Assembly (NCBI RefSeq): GCF_000714545.1 | Contig: NZ_AUNB01000018.1 | Location: forward strand, 186,001 to 250,000 | Reading direction: 5' to 3' | Source: Thioclava indica | Lineage (GTDB): Bacteria > Pseudomonadota > Alphaproteobacteria > Rhodobacterales > Rhodobacteraceae | DNA length: 64,000 nucleotides | Shown: in pieces, positions 17,939 to 27,558 of the stretch | Layout of the letters: the number at the start of each line of letters is the position of its first letter | Numbering within the stretch: the stretch's first letter is position 1 | Notes under the pieces: model-generated | Seen by the model: only the letters and a program-made list of their open reading frames with translations | The model's database searches: none | Told to the model about the DNA's origin: nothing | Made by a program: the position numbers and the translations under genes

Positions 17939-18949
17939 TTAGCTGCGCCGCCGCCCGCGCCGCTCGCGCTTTGCGCCGCCTTCGCCCAGCCCGTCATCTT
18001 CCGAGGAAAACCCGCCGAGCCGCGCCGAAATCGCCTCAAGTGTCGGGCGCTCTCCGCGCGGGGTGTTTTCCAGCGCGGCCCGCATCGCGCGCAGGTGATC
18101 TGGCATCGTGCCACAGCACCCGCCAATGATCGTCGCCCCGCAATCACGCGCCATCACCGCATATTCCCCCATCAACTCGGGCGTGCCGTCGTAATGGATA
18201 TGGCCATCGACATATTTCGGAATGCCCGCATTGCCCTTGGCGATAATCGCGCGTTCAGTACCGGTGGCGGCAAAGCCCAGAATCGTGCGCAGCAGATCCG
18301 CCGCGCCGACACCGCAATTGGCCCCAAACGCCATCGGCGGATGCGCCAGCTTATCGACCATCCCTACCATCGCGGATGAGGTCAGCCCCATCATCGTGCG
18401 CCCGGCGGTGTCAAAGCTCATCGTGCCACACCACGGCATGCCTGCCAGATGGCAGGCCTCGGCAGCAGCTTTATATTCCTCGGGCGCGCTAATCGTTTCG
18501 ACCCAAAGCACATCTGCGCCGCCCTCTTTCAGGCCCTCGGCCTGTTCGTGAAACATTTCCACTGCCAACTCATGGGTCAGCGTGCCCATCGGCGCGAAAA
18601 TATCGCCCGTCGGCCCGATCGAGCCCGCCACAATCACCGGACGGCCCGCCGCATCGGCGACATCGCGGCCAATTTCAGCCGCCAACCGGTTCAATTCACG
18701 CACGCGGCTTTGCGCATCGTGCAGCTTTAGCCGCGAAGCATTGCCGCCAAAGCTGTTGGTCAGAAAAATATCCGAGCCCGCATCAACGGCCAGCGAATAC
18801 AGTTTCTTGATCTTGGCAGGTTCATCAGCGTTCCACATCTCGGGCGCATCCCCCGAGGAGAGGCCCATGTTGAACAGGTTGGTGCCCGTCGCGCCATCGG
18901 CCATCAGCCAATCGCGGGTTTCCAGAAGGCGGCTTAGCGCGTCGGTCAT
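17939..18949 (-). CDS. bmt: Homocysteine S-methyltransferase family protein
   Basis: A 336-residue zinc methyltransferase of the betaine-homocysteine/MetH N-terminal type. The N terminus has LMADGATGTNLF, and the zinc site is formed by Cys in FGANCGVG and by the CC pair in IIGGCCGTMPDH. It transfers a methyl group to homocysteine to give methionine. The stand-alone form, with a separate corrinoid protein gene 1.4 kb away, suggests one module of a split cobalamin-dependent methionine synthase. Glycine betaine as donor is the alternative. The last 20 residues are Arg-rich. GAGG lies 5 bases before the ATG at 18949. I saw no SAM riboswitch ahead of it. Confidence 0.92.
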   Translation of the reverse strand: MTDALSRLLETRDWLMADGATGTNLFNMGLSSGDAPEMWNADEPAKIKKLYSLAVDAGSDIFLTNSFGGNASRLKLHDAQSRVRELNRLAAEIGRDVADAAGRPVIVAGSIGPTGDIFAPMGTLTHELAVEMFHEQAEGLKEGGADVLWVETISAPEEYKAAAEACHLAGMPWCGTMSFDTAGRTMMGLTSSAMVGMVDKLAHPPMAFGANCGVGAADLLRTILGFAATGTERAIIAKGNAGIPKYVDGHIHYDGTPELMGEYAVMARDCGATIIGGCCGTMPDHLRAMRAALENTPRGERPTLEAISARLGGFSSEDDGLGEGGAKRERRGRRRS

Positions 18950-19041
18950 CGGGGCCTCGTTTCCATAGCGTTACGGGCGCGCAAGCGCGGCCCTTTTCTC
19001 TTCCCTGCCATGTAGGCGCAGAATTGGCAAATTCCTTTCCT

Positions 19042-21057
19042 TCATGATGAATGTGAGCCGGATTTGAATGGGGCGCGCGCGGGCGGATGAATTTGCCCCT
19101 CGCTTGGCGCGCGGGTTGGTGTCTGCGAGGCGGCGTGTAGGGCAGGTGGGGCATGGATCGCGCGCGCGATATCTGCCGCGCCCAGCATCAACGCGCCGCG
19201 GTTGGGCGCGGCGATGTAGCGCGGGCTGAGGCGGGGGGCGAAGCCCATCTTGAACTGACGTAGCCCGGCCGCCCCTGCGCCCTTTTCGGCGCGATCCCAG
19301 ATTTTGCGCGCAGGTCCGTCGATATCAGCCGCGCGTGGCGGTAAGGCCGCAAGCGACAGGCGCGCGGCGCCGTTTGCGCGTGCAACGTCAATGGCGGCGA
19401 CGATCAAAGCCTGCATCGTCCCATCGGGCGCATCCGGGGCAGGGCGCATCAGATCGAGCACCCAAGCGCTGTGACCGGTGTGAAAGCTGGCAAAACCGAT
19501 GATCGCACCGTTTAGACGCGCGACAATCACGGGTTGTTCTGAGATATAGTCCGCGCTGTAACGGCCCATGGAAAAGCCGCGCTCTCCGCCCCGCGCCTGC
19601 GCCCAGTGCGCCGCGATTTGGGATAACTCATGAAGGTTTGGATTTTCCTCAAGCGCGCAGGTCACGCCCGCCTTACTGGCCTTTCGCAGCTTGCGCCGCA
19701 GGCCGGAACGCGCGGGCGACTCAAGTGTGAAGCCCGCGAGATCAAGCCAACATTCCATAGCCACAGGCGTCACATGCCAGCCTGACCTGCGGGCAATGGC
19801 AGCTGCTCGGGGGGCAAGTTTATAGGCACATGCCATGCGCCCTTCGTCGTGTGCCTGCATCCGCAACTGCGCTAGAAACTGCGCAATGTCGCCAGATCCG
19901 AAAGGATCAAGCAGGCCGACCAGCGCCTGCGATGTGCGCCCGACCATCCAGCCGCCCTGCGTATCGGGGCTGAGCAGAACCATGTGTTCGCCCTGGTGCA
20001 GCAGGCCCAATTCCGGCTGGTTGGATTGCGCCACAAGCCGCGCCAAATGCGGTGTCAGCGCAGGCGCGGGGGGCACCAGTAAGGGGCGCGCGCGATCAGG
20101 CCGGGCAAGATCTGACAGTACCAAGGCTCCCATCGCCAGCAGGGTTGGTGCCGCGTAATAGACCAGCCGCCACGCAAGGATAGCAGCCATCAGCGAGGCG
20201 GTTTCGCCTTGGGGAAGCAGAGCGAACAGCGCGACTTCGAACGGGCCGACGCCGCCGGGCGAGCCCGACACAAACCCGACCCCAAGCGCGATCAGGAAGG
20301 CCGGATAGAGCGCCAGCGCCCCGATCCCGCTACCTGTAGGCAATAAAACCCATAAGGCGAGCGCAGCAAAGGCCGTATCGAGCAAACATAGCCAGATGAT
20401 TCGTCCCATCACGGGCAGGGTGGGCAAACGCAGATGCCAGCGGGCGAGTTTTATCCCCGGCTGCCACAGCGCCAAAGCGCAAAGCCCGCCGCCTGCCAGC
20501 AACACCACGCCTGCCAAGGCGCGCACCGCCCAGACGCCATGCCCCGCCAAGGGCAGCGGCAGGGCGATCAGCACCAGCGCGCTTAGCAGCGTCCACGCCG
20601 CCAGAAAGCTGGCCGCGACCGCTGCGGTCAGATGCGACGCCTCGCGCAGGGACAACCCCGGCAACATTCGCCAGCGCACCAACGCGCCCGAAATCAGGCC
20701 AAAGCCGACGGTCTGTGAAATCGCAATCGCGACCCAACCTGCGCGGCGCGCGCGTGCGGGGGGCTGGGCAGTGCCAAGGGCGCGATGCAACAGCGCGTCA
20801 TAATTGGCCAGAGCCGCGAAAGAGCCGGCGCTTGCCAGCGCGGCAAAGGACCATTGCAGCCACGAGACCTGCGCAAAGGCCGCGCCAATCGCGACCCAGT
20901 CAAGCGCTGCGATCCGTTCGCGCAGCAGCAGCGCAAAGCCCAGCAATAGCGCGATGACCATGCTTTGACGCCGCAGCGCCGCGCCCCAACCGGGCAGGCG
21001 CAGAGGCGCGACTTGCGGCGTCCCGGTCGCCGCGCTGCCGGGTTTGATATGCGCCAT
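19042..21057 (-). CDS. MprF/LpiA-like phosphatidylglycerol lysyltransferase-domain protein
   Basis: A 671-residue inner-membrane protein. The N-terminal half has about eight hydrophobic helices of the UPF0104/flippase type (FVSGSPGGVGPFEVALFALLP is characteristic). The C-terminal half (from about residue 330) is a DUF2156 acyltransferase-like domain with MECWLDLAGF and RKLRKASKAGV. MprF-type proteins transfer an aminoacyl group from tRNA to phosphatidylglycerol and flip the product, which lowers surface charge. The ATG at 21057 has GGGAG 8 bases upstream; the frame is open to 21171 but those residues are not conserved in character. No LpiA partner hydrolase is adjacent. Confidence 0.88.
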   Translation of the reverse strand: MAHIKPGSAATGTPQVAPLRLPGWGAALRRQSMVIALLLGFALLLRERIAALDWVAIGAAFAQVSWLQWSFAALASAGSFAALANYDALLHRALGTAQPPARARRAGWVAIAISQTVGFGLISGALVRWRMLPGLSLREASHLTAAVAASFLAAWTLLSALVLIALPLPLAGHGVWAVRALAGVVLLAGGGLCALALWQPGIKLARWHLRLPTLPVMGRIIWLCLLDTAFAALALWVLLPTGSGIGALALYPAFLIALGVGFVSGSPGGVGPFEVALFALLPQGETASLMAAILAWRLVYYAAPTLLAMGALVLSDLARPDRARPLLVPPAPALTPHLARLVAQSNQPELGLLHQGEHMVLLSPDTQGGWMVGRTSQALVGLLDPFGSGDIAQFLAQLRMQAHDEGRMACAYKLAPRAAAIARRSGWHVTPVAMECWLDLAGFTLESPARSGLRRKLRKASKAGVTCALEENPNLHELSQIAAHWAQARGGERGFSMGRYSADYISEQPVIVARLNGAIIGFASFHTGHSAWVLDLMRPAPDAPDGTMQALIVAAIDVARANGAARLSLAALPPRAADIDGPARKIWDRAEKGAGAAGLRQFKMGFAPRLSPRYIAAPNRGALMLGAADIARAIHAPPALHAASQTPTRAPSEGQIHPPARAPFKSGSHSS

Positions 21058-21194
21058 TCGTGTTGCTCCCGCCGATCCCATCTTGGCAAGGAGCCTAGTG
21101 CAGATCCGTTCACAGGCGCTTAACAACCGCATAAGAAAACGCCGGACGCATTGGGGCGCGTCCGGCGTCAATGTCGTGCATTAGAAAACGGCGA

Positions 21195-21509
21195 TCAGTT
21201 TTCTTCGAGAACCTGACGGCGCGCCTCAAGCATACATTCCGCCATCTTGGCGCGGATCGTGGGTTCATCGGCCTTGCCATCCAGATCGGCGGACAGCTTG
21301 CGGTAGACATCCTCGTGCCCGGCCTCTTCGAAATCGGACGTTACCACTTCGCCGATATAGGCGGCAGCCTCGGGGCCGGATTTGCCCAAAAGGCCAGCGG
21401 CCCATTCGCCCAGCATCTTGTTGCAACGCGCATCCGCCTTGAATTGCAATTCCGCATCATGGGCGAATTTGTTCTCATAGGCGTTTTCGCGATCATCAAA
21501 AGTGGTCAT
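21195..21509 (-). CDS. ATP synthase inhibitor subunit zeta (DUF1476)
   Basis: A 104-residue protein matching DUF1476, the zeta subunit first found in Paracoccus denitrificans that blocks ATP hydrolysis by F1Fo-ATP synthase. It begins MTTFDDRENAYENKFAHD, the family hallmark and inhibitory N terminus, and continues with a four-helix body (RCNKMLGEWAAGLLG ... MAECMLEARRQVLEEN). The ATG at 21509 is preceded by GGGGAGA. It is monocistronic, away from atp genes, as usual, and divergent from purC. Confidence 0.95.
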   Translation of the reverse strand: MTTFDDRENAYENKFAHDAELQFKADARCNKMLGEWAAGLLGKSGPEAAAYIGEVVTSDFEEAGHEDVYRKLSADLDGKADEPTIRAKMAECMLEARRQVLEEN

Positions 21510-21723
21510 CGGCTGTCTCCCCCAAAGGATTTTTGTTACCTCCTGATATGCACACCCGAGGGCTGCATCGCAAGAGGGCTGGCGCGAAACCTGTGATGAT
21601 AGCGCTCGCAGGCGCGCGTGGTTTGCCTTGCCCCAGCGGCGGGCTTGTCCTATAGGGCAAATAAGGGTTCCGCGCATCGCCCAAAACCGGGCAGACAGGA
21701 ACCGCACAGAGAACGGAGACGCC

Positions 21724-22485
21724 ATGGCACCCCGGCGCAAGAAAATCTATGAAGGCAAGGCGAAGACGCTGTATGAGGGGCCCGAACCGGGAACGCTCGT
21801 GCAGTATTTCAAAGATGACGCCACCGCGTTCAATGCCCAGAAAAAGGCAGTCATTGAGGGTAAGGGCGTGCTCAACAACCGCCTGTCGGAATATTTTATG
21901 ACCGGGCTGACCAATATCGGCGTGCCCAATCACTTCATCAAACGCCTCAATATGCGCGAGCAGTTGATCCGTCAGGTGGAAATCGTGCCGCTTGAGGTGA
22001 TCGTGCGTAATTTCGCCGCTGGCTCGATTGCTAAGCGCCTTGGTCTGGAAGAGGGCACGCCGCTGCCGCGTCCGATCGTGGAATATAGCTATAAGAACGA
22101 TGATCTGGGCGACCCGCTGGTGCCCGAAGAATATATCATCGCGTTCGGCTGGGCCTCTCAGCAAGATCTGGATGATATCGTGGCGCTGGCGCTACGGGTG
22201 AATGATTTCCTGACCGGTGTATTCTACGCCGTTGGCATCAAGCTGATCGATTTCAAGATCGAGATTGGCCGCGTTTGGGAAGGTGATTTCATGCGTCTTC
22301 TGGTGGCCGATGAGATCAGCCCCGATAGCTGTCGCCTGTGGGACATCAAAACCGGCGAGAAGCTGGATAAAGACGTGTTCCGGCGCGATCTGGGCAATCT
22401 GACGGATGCCTATACCGAAGTTGCGCGGCGGCTGGGCGTGATGCCCACCAATACCGCGCAGATCAAACCGACCCTGATTAACTAA
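21724..22485 (+). CDS. purC: SAICAR synthetase
   Basis: Phosphoribosylaminoimidazole-succinocarboxamide synthase joins CAIR and aspartate in purine synthesis. The 253 residues show [15 protein letters not shown] at the start, the [14 protein letters not shown] core, and the [10 protein letters not shown] and [15 protein letters not shown] motifs near the active site. The length is typical. The ATG at 21724 follows GAACGGAGACGCC; upstream in-frame codons overlap the zeta promoter region. It heads a purC-purS-purQ run. Confidence 0.97.
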   Translation: MAPRRKKIYEGKAKTLYEGPEPGTLVQYFKDDATAFNAQKKAVIEGKGVLNNRLSEYFMTGLTNIGVPNHFIKRLNMREQLIRQVEIVPLEVIVRNFAAGSIAKRLGLEEGTPLPRPIVEYSYKNDDLGDPLVPEEYIIAFGWASQQDLDDIVALALRVNDFLTGVFYAVGIKLIDFKIEIGRVWEGDFMRLLVADEISPDSCRLWDIKTGEKLDKDVFRRDLGNLTDAYTEVARRLGVMPTNTAQIKPTLIN

Positions 22486-22499
22486 AAGGAGCCCCGGCG

Positions 22500-22739
22500 A
22501 TGAAAGCGCGCGTGCATGTGATGCTGAAAGATGGGGTGCTTGACCCGCAAGGTGAGGCGGTGCGTCACGCGCTGGGCCATCTGGGGTTTTCGGGCGTTGA
22601 GGGCGTGCGTCAGGGCAAGGTGATCGAGCTGGATCTGGCCGCAACCGATAAAGCGGCTGCCGAGGTAGAAGTGGCGCAGATGTGCGACAAGCTGCTCGCC
22701 AATACGGTGATCGAGAAATACACCGTCGAGATCGTCTGA
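22500..22739 (+). CDS. purS: FGAM synthase subunit PurS
   Basis: A 79-residue PurS, the small subunit that holds PurQ and PurL together in multi-subunit formylglycinamidine ribonucleotide synthase. It starts [21 protein letters not shown] and contains [14 protein letters not shown], standard for the family. It follows purC by 14 bases with AAAGGAG in the gap. PurL is not encoded after purQ here, so it must lie elsewhere. Confidence 0.96.
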   Translation: MKARVHVMLKDGVLDPQGEAVRHALGHLGFSGVEGVRQGKVIELDLAATDKAAAEVEVAQMCDKLLANTVIEKYTVEIV

Positions 22740-22744
22740 ACCCG

Positions 22745-22761
22745 CCGGGGCGCTGCCCCGG
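22745..22761 (+). other. GC hairpin in the purS-purQ spacer
   Basis: CCGGGGC and GCCCCGG pair around GCT, followed by CCCCCGGGATATTTCAAACACTTGG. It has no T run, so it may stabilise the upstream mRNA end or tune purQ expression rather than terminate. Confidence 0.6.
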
Positions 22762-22803
22762 CCCCCGGGATATTTCAAACACTTGGAAGCAGGAGTCGCC
22801 GCG

Positions 22804-23472
22804 ATGAAAGCCGCTGTCATCACCTTTCCCGGGTCCAATTGCGACCGCGATCTGGCCGTGGGCTTTGAGAAGGCCGGGGCGCAGGTGGTCAAGGTTTGGC
22901 ACAAGGAAACCGAGCTGCCCGCCGGGATTGATCTGATCGCGGTGCCGGGCGGGTTTTCCTATGGCGACTATCTGCGCTGCGGGGCGATTGCGTCGCGCTC
23001 GCCCGTGGGGCAGGCGATTGCCGATTTCGCGGGTCGGGGCGGTTATGTTCTGGGCATTTGCAACGGCTTTCAGATCTTGACAGAGATGGGGTTGTTGCCG
23101 GGCGCGCTGATGCGCAATGCGACGTTGAAATATATCTGCAAGCCGGTCGCTTTAAGCGTCGCCAGTGCCGATAGCGCCTATACAGAAAGCTACGGCGTGG
23201 GCACACAGGTGACCTTTCCGATTGCACATCACGATGGCAATTATCAGATTGATCCCAATGGCTTGGCCGCGTTGCAAGGCGAAGATCGCGTTGCGTTTCG
23301 CTATGTTGAAAACCCGAATGGATCAGTCGATGATATTGCCGGCGTTCTGAGTGAAAACCGTCGTGTGTTGGGAATGATGCCCCATCCCGAGCGCGCGATT
23401 GAGCCTGCGCAGGGTGGCGCCGACGGGGCGGCGCTTTTCCGCGCGTTGTCGGGGATCATGGCAAGCGCCTGA
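22804..23472 (+). CDS. purQ: FGAM synthase glutaminase subunit PurQ
   Basis: Class I glutamine amidotransferase that supplies ammonia to PurL. The 222 residues include [10 protein letters not shown] at the N terminus, [14 protein letters not shown], the nucleophile Cys in VLGICNGFQ, and the His/Glu pair in MMPHPERA near the C terminus. The ATG at 22804 has GCAGGAG upstream. It is the last gene of the purC-purS-purQ run; dctB follows after 46 bases and begins a separate function. Confidence 0.97.
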   Translation: MKAAVITFPGSNCDRDLAVGFEKAGAQVVKVWHKETELPAGIDLIAVPGGFSYGDYLRCGAIASRSPVGQAIADFAGRGGYVLGICNGFQILTEMGLLPGALMRNATLKYICKPVALSVASADSAYTESYGVGTQVTFPIAHHDGNYQIDPNGLAALQGEDRVAFRYVENPNGSVDDIAGVLSENRRVLGMMPHPERAIEPAQGGADGAALFRALSGIMASA

Positions 23473-23518
23473 GTGCGCATGCTTGCCCGCGCTTGTCGCA
23501 CTGGCGTAAGTTGGCGCT

Positions 23519-25318
23519 ATGTCTGATGAAGCATCGCAAGATCTGATATTACCCGAGGCCGATGAATCCTCGACGGGTGCGCGCCGCGTGCGTGGCCGTT
23601 GGCTGATGCGGCTTACGGTGGCGTCGGTGCTGGTGCTGGCCGTGGCGGTGATGTGGGTCAGCAATGTCTGGCTGATGCAGCGGTTCACCGAAACCACGCG
23701 TGTGCGCGCCGAGCTGCGGCTGGCGCTGTATACCGGCAATATCATGTCCGAGTTGCAGCGCACGAACGTCGTGCCACTGCTGCTTGCGCGCGACCCGCAA
23801 CTCATTCAAGCTCTTGATAGCAATGATTATTCTACGGCCTCAGCGCAGCTCATTTCGGCGCGCAAAGAGGTTGCGGTGGCCTCTATCCGCTTGCTGGATA
23901 TGCAGGGGCGGGTTGTGGCCTCGACCAATCGCATGCAGATCGGGATGAGCTTTCCGACACAGGCGTTTTTTGTCGATGCGACGCGTTCGCGCGATACGAT
24001 CTTTTCGCTCAACACCAATCCGTCGGGCGGGGCCGAGTTTGATTATTCCCGCGTCGTGCTGGAGGATAACCGCCCCGTCGGTGTGATTGTGGTTGAGGCG
24101 GATTTGTCGAAATTTGAGCGCTCATGGGCTGGCATTTCGGATGCGGTGGCAGTGACGGATAGTTCCGGCACGATCATTTTGACGACCGAGCCGCGCTGGC
24201 GGGGCGTGACGATGGCGCAGGCCTTGGCGGCGCGCTCGGCGCCCTCTGCGATCGAGCGCGCATTGCAGGCCACCGCCGATTGGGCCAATGAGGCCCCTGA
24301 CGCCTACCTTCAGGGGCAGGCGGTGATGCGCACCGAGGCGCGTGTGCCGTTCCGCGGCTGGAAGATGATCGCCTTCACCAGCTATGATTCGATCCGCGAG
24401 CGGGTGAATGCCGTTCTGGCGCTGGAGATCATGGGATTCGCGATCCTGCTGGCGCTGGTGTTTTACGCGCTGTCGCGGCGTGCGCGGCGCCAAAGTCAGG
24501 CCCTGCGCGCCGAATCGGCAGAGCTGCGCACCCTCAACGTGCGTCTGTCGCGCGAGATTGCTGAGCGTGAGAAAGCGCAGATGGATCTGGCCGTGGCCGA
24601 GCAAACCTTGGCGCAAAGTTCCAAACTCGCCGCTTTGGGCGAGATGTCGGCGGCGGTCAGCCACGAGTTGAACCAGCCCTTGGCCGCGATGAAAACCTAT
24701 CTGGCGGGGGCGAAACTACTGCTCCAGCGCGGGCGCACCGAAGAGGCGCTGTCCTCGTTCCAGCGCATCGACGATCTGATCGGGCGGATGGGGGCGATCA
24801 CGCGCCAGCTCAAATCTTATGCCCGCAAGGGGGGCGAGGCGTTCGAACCGGTCGATCTGCGCGCCGCACTTTCTGAGGCGCTTGCGATGATGGAGCCACA
24901 GCTCAAAACGCGCAAACTGCATATCATTCGCACGATGCCGCGCGGATCTGTTATGGTGATGGCAGATCGCATCCGTTTGGAGCAAGTTATCATTAACCTG
25001 TTGCGCAATGCGCTGGACGCCACCAAGTCAGTAGCCGAACCCCAGGTCGAGCTGATGCTGACAGCGGGTGAGACCGCCGTTCTGAGCGTGCGCGACAACG
25101 GCCCCGGGATCAGCGATCTCGACAAGCTGTTCGAGCCGTTCTGGACGACGAAGAAACCGGGCGAGGGGACAGGGCTTGGCCTTGCGATTTCCTCGTCCAT
25201 TGTGACTGATTTTGGCGGTCGCATGACCGCGCACAATTCTGAGGATGGGGGCGCTGTGTTCGAAGTGCAGTTGCCGCTTTTGTCAGACAAGAACAGGTCC
25301 ATTAGGGCCGCGGAGTAA
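23519..25318 (+). CDS. dctB: Sensor histidine kinase DctB
   Basis: Membrane sensor of C4-dicarboxylates that controls DctD by phosphorylation. The 599 residues have two membrane segments (about 31-50 and 300-320) enclosing a periplasmic double-PAS/Cache sensor, then a coiled coil (325-370). Next come the H box with H382 in AAVSHELNQPLA, the N box INLLRNALDA, and the G boxes DNGPGI and GTGLGLAIS. The next gene is the cognate regulator 3 bases downstream. The dct transporter genes are not in the window. The N-terminal 30 residues before the first helix are longer than average. Confidence 0.93.
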   Translation: MSDEASQDLILPEADESSTGARRVRGRWLMRLTVASVLVLAVAVMWVSNVWLMQRFTETTRVRAELRLALYTGNIMSELQRTNVVPLLLARDPQLIQALDSNDYSTASAQLISARKEVAVASIRLLDMQGRVVASTNRMQIGMSFPTQAFFVDATRSRDTIFSLNTNPSGGAEFDYSRVVLEDNRPVGVIVVEADLSKFERSWAGISDAVAVTDSSGTIILTTEPRWRGVTMAQALAARSAPSAIERALQATADWANEAPDAYLQGQAVMRTEARVPFRGWKMIAFTSYDSIRERVNAVLALEIMGFAILLALVFYALSRRARRQSQALRAESAELRTLNVRLSREIAEREKAQMDLAVAEQTLAQSSKLAALGEMSAAVSHELNQPLAAMKTYLAGAKLLLQRGRTEEALSSFQRIDDLIGRMGAITRQLKSYARKGGEAFEPVDLRAALSEALAMMEPQLKTRKLHIIRTMPRGSVMVMADRIRLEQVIINLLRNALDATKSVAEPQVELMLTAGETAVLSVRDNGPGISDLDKLFEPFWTTKKPGEGTGLGLAISSSIVTDFGGRMTAHNSEDGGAVFEVQLPLLSDKNRSIRAAE

Positions 25319-25321
25319 AAT

Positions 25322-26653
25322 ATGGCTAGAATGATGAAGGTCGCGATCGTTGATGACGAAGAGGACATGCGCCAATCGGTCAGCCAATGGCTGGCGCTGT
25401 CGGGCTTTGACACCGAGACCTATCCCACTGCCGAGGATGCGCTGAAGGAAATCGGGGCGGATTGGCCGGGCGTTGTGATTTCCGACATCCGGATGCCGGG
25501 GATGGACGGAATGGCGTTTCTCAAGCGCTTGATGGGCCTTGATAGCGGTCTGCCGGTGATCATGATCACGGGGCATGGCGATGTGCCTATGGCGGTCGAG
25601 GCGATGCGCCTTGGCGCGATGGATTTCATGGAAAAACCCTTTAGTCCCGATCGGATGACCGAACTGGCCAAACGCGCCACGCAAGCCCGGCGCACGACGT
25701 TGGACAACCGCGCCCTGCGCCGCGATCTGGCCAAGGGCGAAAAGGTGATCGGCAAGCTGATCGGCACTTCGGAGCCGATGGAGCGGCTGCGCGAGGATGT
25801 GCTTGATCTGAGCCAGGCCGACGGTCATGTGCTGATTGATGGCGAAACCGGATCGGGTAAAACGCTTGTGGCGCATGCGCTGCATGCCACAGGCCCGCGC
25901 GCGGGCAAGAAATTTGTCATGGTGTCCTGTGCCGCTTTCACCGAAGAGGCGCTGGCGGCCAAGCTGTTCGGCCCTGTCGAAGAGGGCGGTTTGCCACTTG
26001 TGGAAGAGGCGCGCGGCGGCACCCTTTGTCTTGAGGATGTCGAGGCGCTGAGCCAGCCCTTGCAGGCGCGCTTGCTGCAATTCATCAACGATCAGGGCAC
26101 ACCTGCCGAGACGCGGATTGTCGCGATCTGCAATACCCATGGTGAGGGCAAGACGGTTGAAGATGCGCTGCGCCCTGACCTCTATTACCGCCTTGCCGCG
26201 TTGAAAATCACCCTGCCGCCGTTGCGTGCGCGGGGCGAAGACGTGCTAACGCTGTTCAACCGGATGTCGGAACAATTCGCCGATGAATATGGCTGCGACG
26301 TCCCCGAGGTCACCGCGCAAGAGGCCGCGCAACTGCTGCAAGCGCCGTGGCCGGGCAATGTGCGCCAGCTTATCAACGTAGCAGAGCGTGCGGTGCTGCA
26401 ATCGCGCCGTGGGTCTGGCTCGATTGCCTCGCTACTGATGGCCGATGACGAAGACACCGGCCCGGCAGCGATCACCACCGAAGGCAAGCCGCTGAAAGAA
26501 TATGTCGAGAGCTTTGAGAAAATGCTGATCGACAACACGATGCGTCGTCACAAGGGATCTATCGCGGCGGTCATGGAGGAACTTTGCCTGCCGCGCCGTA
26601 CCTTGAACGAGAAAATGGCGAAATACGGGCTGCAGCGCTCCGATTATTTGTGA
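25322..26653 (+). CDS. dctD: DctD-type response regulator lacking the GAFTGA loop
   Basis: An NtrC-family regulator of 443 residues. The receiver domain has D11/D12, phospho-acceptor D55 (VVISDIRMPGMDG), T83 and K105. The AAA+ domain has Walker A GETGSGKT at 174-181. In normal family members ELFG is followed by the GAFTGA loop that contacts sigma-54. Here KLFGPVEEGGLPLVEEARGG runs straight on and the loop is absent. Walker B reads TLCLED instead of TLFLDE. The C-terminal Fis-type helix-turn-helix is intact (SIAAVMEELCLPRRTLNEKM). It probably does not activate sigma-54 and may act with the housekeeping polymerase. Its end overlaps the convergent LysR gene by 10 bases. Confidence 0.9.
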   Translation: MARMMKVAIVDDEEDMRQSVSQWLALSGFDTETYPTAEDALKEIGADWPGVVISDIRMPGMDGMAFLKRLMGLDSGLPVIMITGHGDVPMAVEAMRLGAMDFMEKPFSPDRMTELAKRATQARRTTLDNRALRRDLAKGEKVIGKLIGTSEPMERLREDVLDLSQADGHVLIDGETGSGKTLVAHALHATGPRAGKKFVMVSCAAFTEEALAAKLFGPVEEGGLPLVEEARGGTLCLEDVEALSQPLQARLLQFINDQGTPAETRIVAICNTHGEGKTVEDALRPDLYYRLAALKITLPPLRARGEDVLTLFNRMSEQFADEYGCDVPEVTAQEAAQLLQAPWPGNVRQLINVAERAVLQSRRGSGSIASLLMADDEDTGPAAITTEGKPLKEYVESFEKMLIDNTMRRHKGSIAAVMEELCLPRRTLNEKMAKYGLQRSDYL

Positions 26654-27558
26654 TCGGGGCGCGGCGTGTCGGGTAGAAACTCGGCGCGCGCTGCCCCCAC
26701 CTGATCGGCAATGAAACGCATCGTGGTGCGCACCCGCGCGCTGTCGCGCAAATCCTGATGCGCCACCAGCCAGAACGAGCGCCGGATCTCTATCTGTTCG
26801 GGCAGAACGGGGATCAGCTCGGGGCTGTGATGGGCCATGAAATCGGGCAAAATCCCCAGCCCCTTGCCCGCCGCCACCGCGCGCATCTGCGCAAACAGGT
26901 TGGTCGAGGACAGCTGGGGCACGTGATCGCCCATCACCAGCGACAGGTAATCCAGCTCGGGCGTGTAGATCAACTCGGGGATATAGCCGATCAGTAGATG
27001 CTGGTCCAAGGTTTCGGTATCGGTGACGGGATGGGCGTTCAGATATTCAGGCGCGCCGTAAAGATGCAGCGTGTAGTCGGTCAGCTTGCGCGAAATCAGC
27101 CGCCCCTTTTCGGGCCGCGACAGGGTGATGGCGATATCGGCCTCGCGTTTGGAGAGGCTGAAAATGCGCGGCGTGGCAACCAGTTGCACTTCTAGATCGG
27201 GATTGTCGCGAGCATAATCGGCCAGACGCGGGGCCAGGAAAAACGCCCCAAACCCGTCTGGCGCGCCGATCCGAACCGAGCCTGACAGCGCATAAAGCTC
27301 GCCTGCGATGTCGTCATGCACCTTGGCCGCGACGCTTTCGATCTGCTCACTGTGGCGTAGCAGCCTCTCGCCGGCGCCGGTCAACGCATAGCCGCGCGGG
27401 CTGCGTTCGAACAGTTGCGCGCCAAGCTGTTTTTCCAACGCCCCGACCCGGCGCGAAACGGTCGCATGATCCGATCCGATCACCTTTGCCGCCGCAGTCA
27501 GACGCCCCGCGCGCGCGACAGCCAGAAAATAGCGAAGGTCGTTCCAATCGAAGGTCAT
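26644..27558 (-). CDS. LysR-family transcriptional regulator
   Basis: A 304-residue LysR regulator with an N-terminal winged helix (FDWNDLRYFLAVARAGRLT, then ATVSRRVGALEKQLG) and a C-terminal effector domain starting GSVRIGAPDGFGAFFLAP. The conserved SLSKREADIAITLSRP block is shared with the LysR protein at 38927-39844, so the two are close paralogues. It is divergent from the ABC importer operon across 365 bases that contain a TTGCG-N11-CGCAA dyad near its start. It may regulate itself and that importer. GGGAG precedes the ATG at 27558. Confidence 0.93.
   Translation of the reverse strand: MTFDWNDLRYFLAVARAGRLTAAAKVIGSDHATVSRRVGALEKQLGAQLFERSPRGYALTGAGERLLRHSEQIESVAAKVHDDIAGELYALSGSVRIGAPDGFGAFFLAPRLADYARDNPDLEVQLVATPRIFSLSKREADIAITLSRPEKGRLISRKLTDYTLHLYGAPEYLNAHPVTDTETLDQHLLIGYIPELIYTPELDYLSLVMGDHVPQLSSTNLFAQMRAVAAGKGLGILPDFMAHHSPELIPVLPEQIEIRRSFWLVAHQDLRDSARVRTTMRFIADQVGAARAEFLPDTPRPDHK

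Noticed and set aside
18950-19041. Possible SAM riboswitch ahead of the homocysteine methyltransferase gene
   Set aside because: The 92 bases contain no recognisable SAM-I, SAM-II or SAM/SAH core; only a weak GC hairpin was seen.
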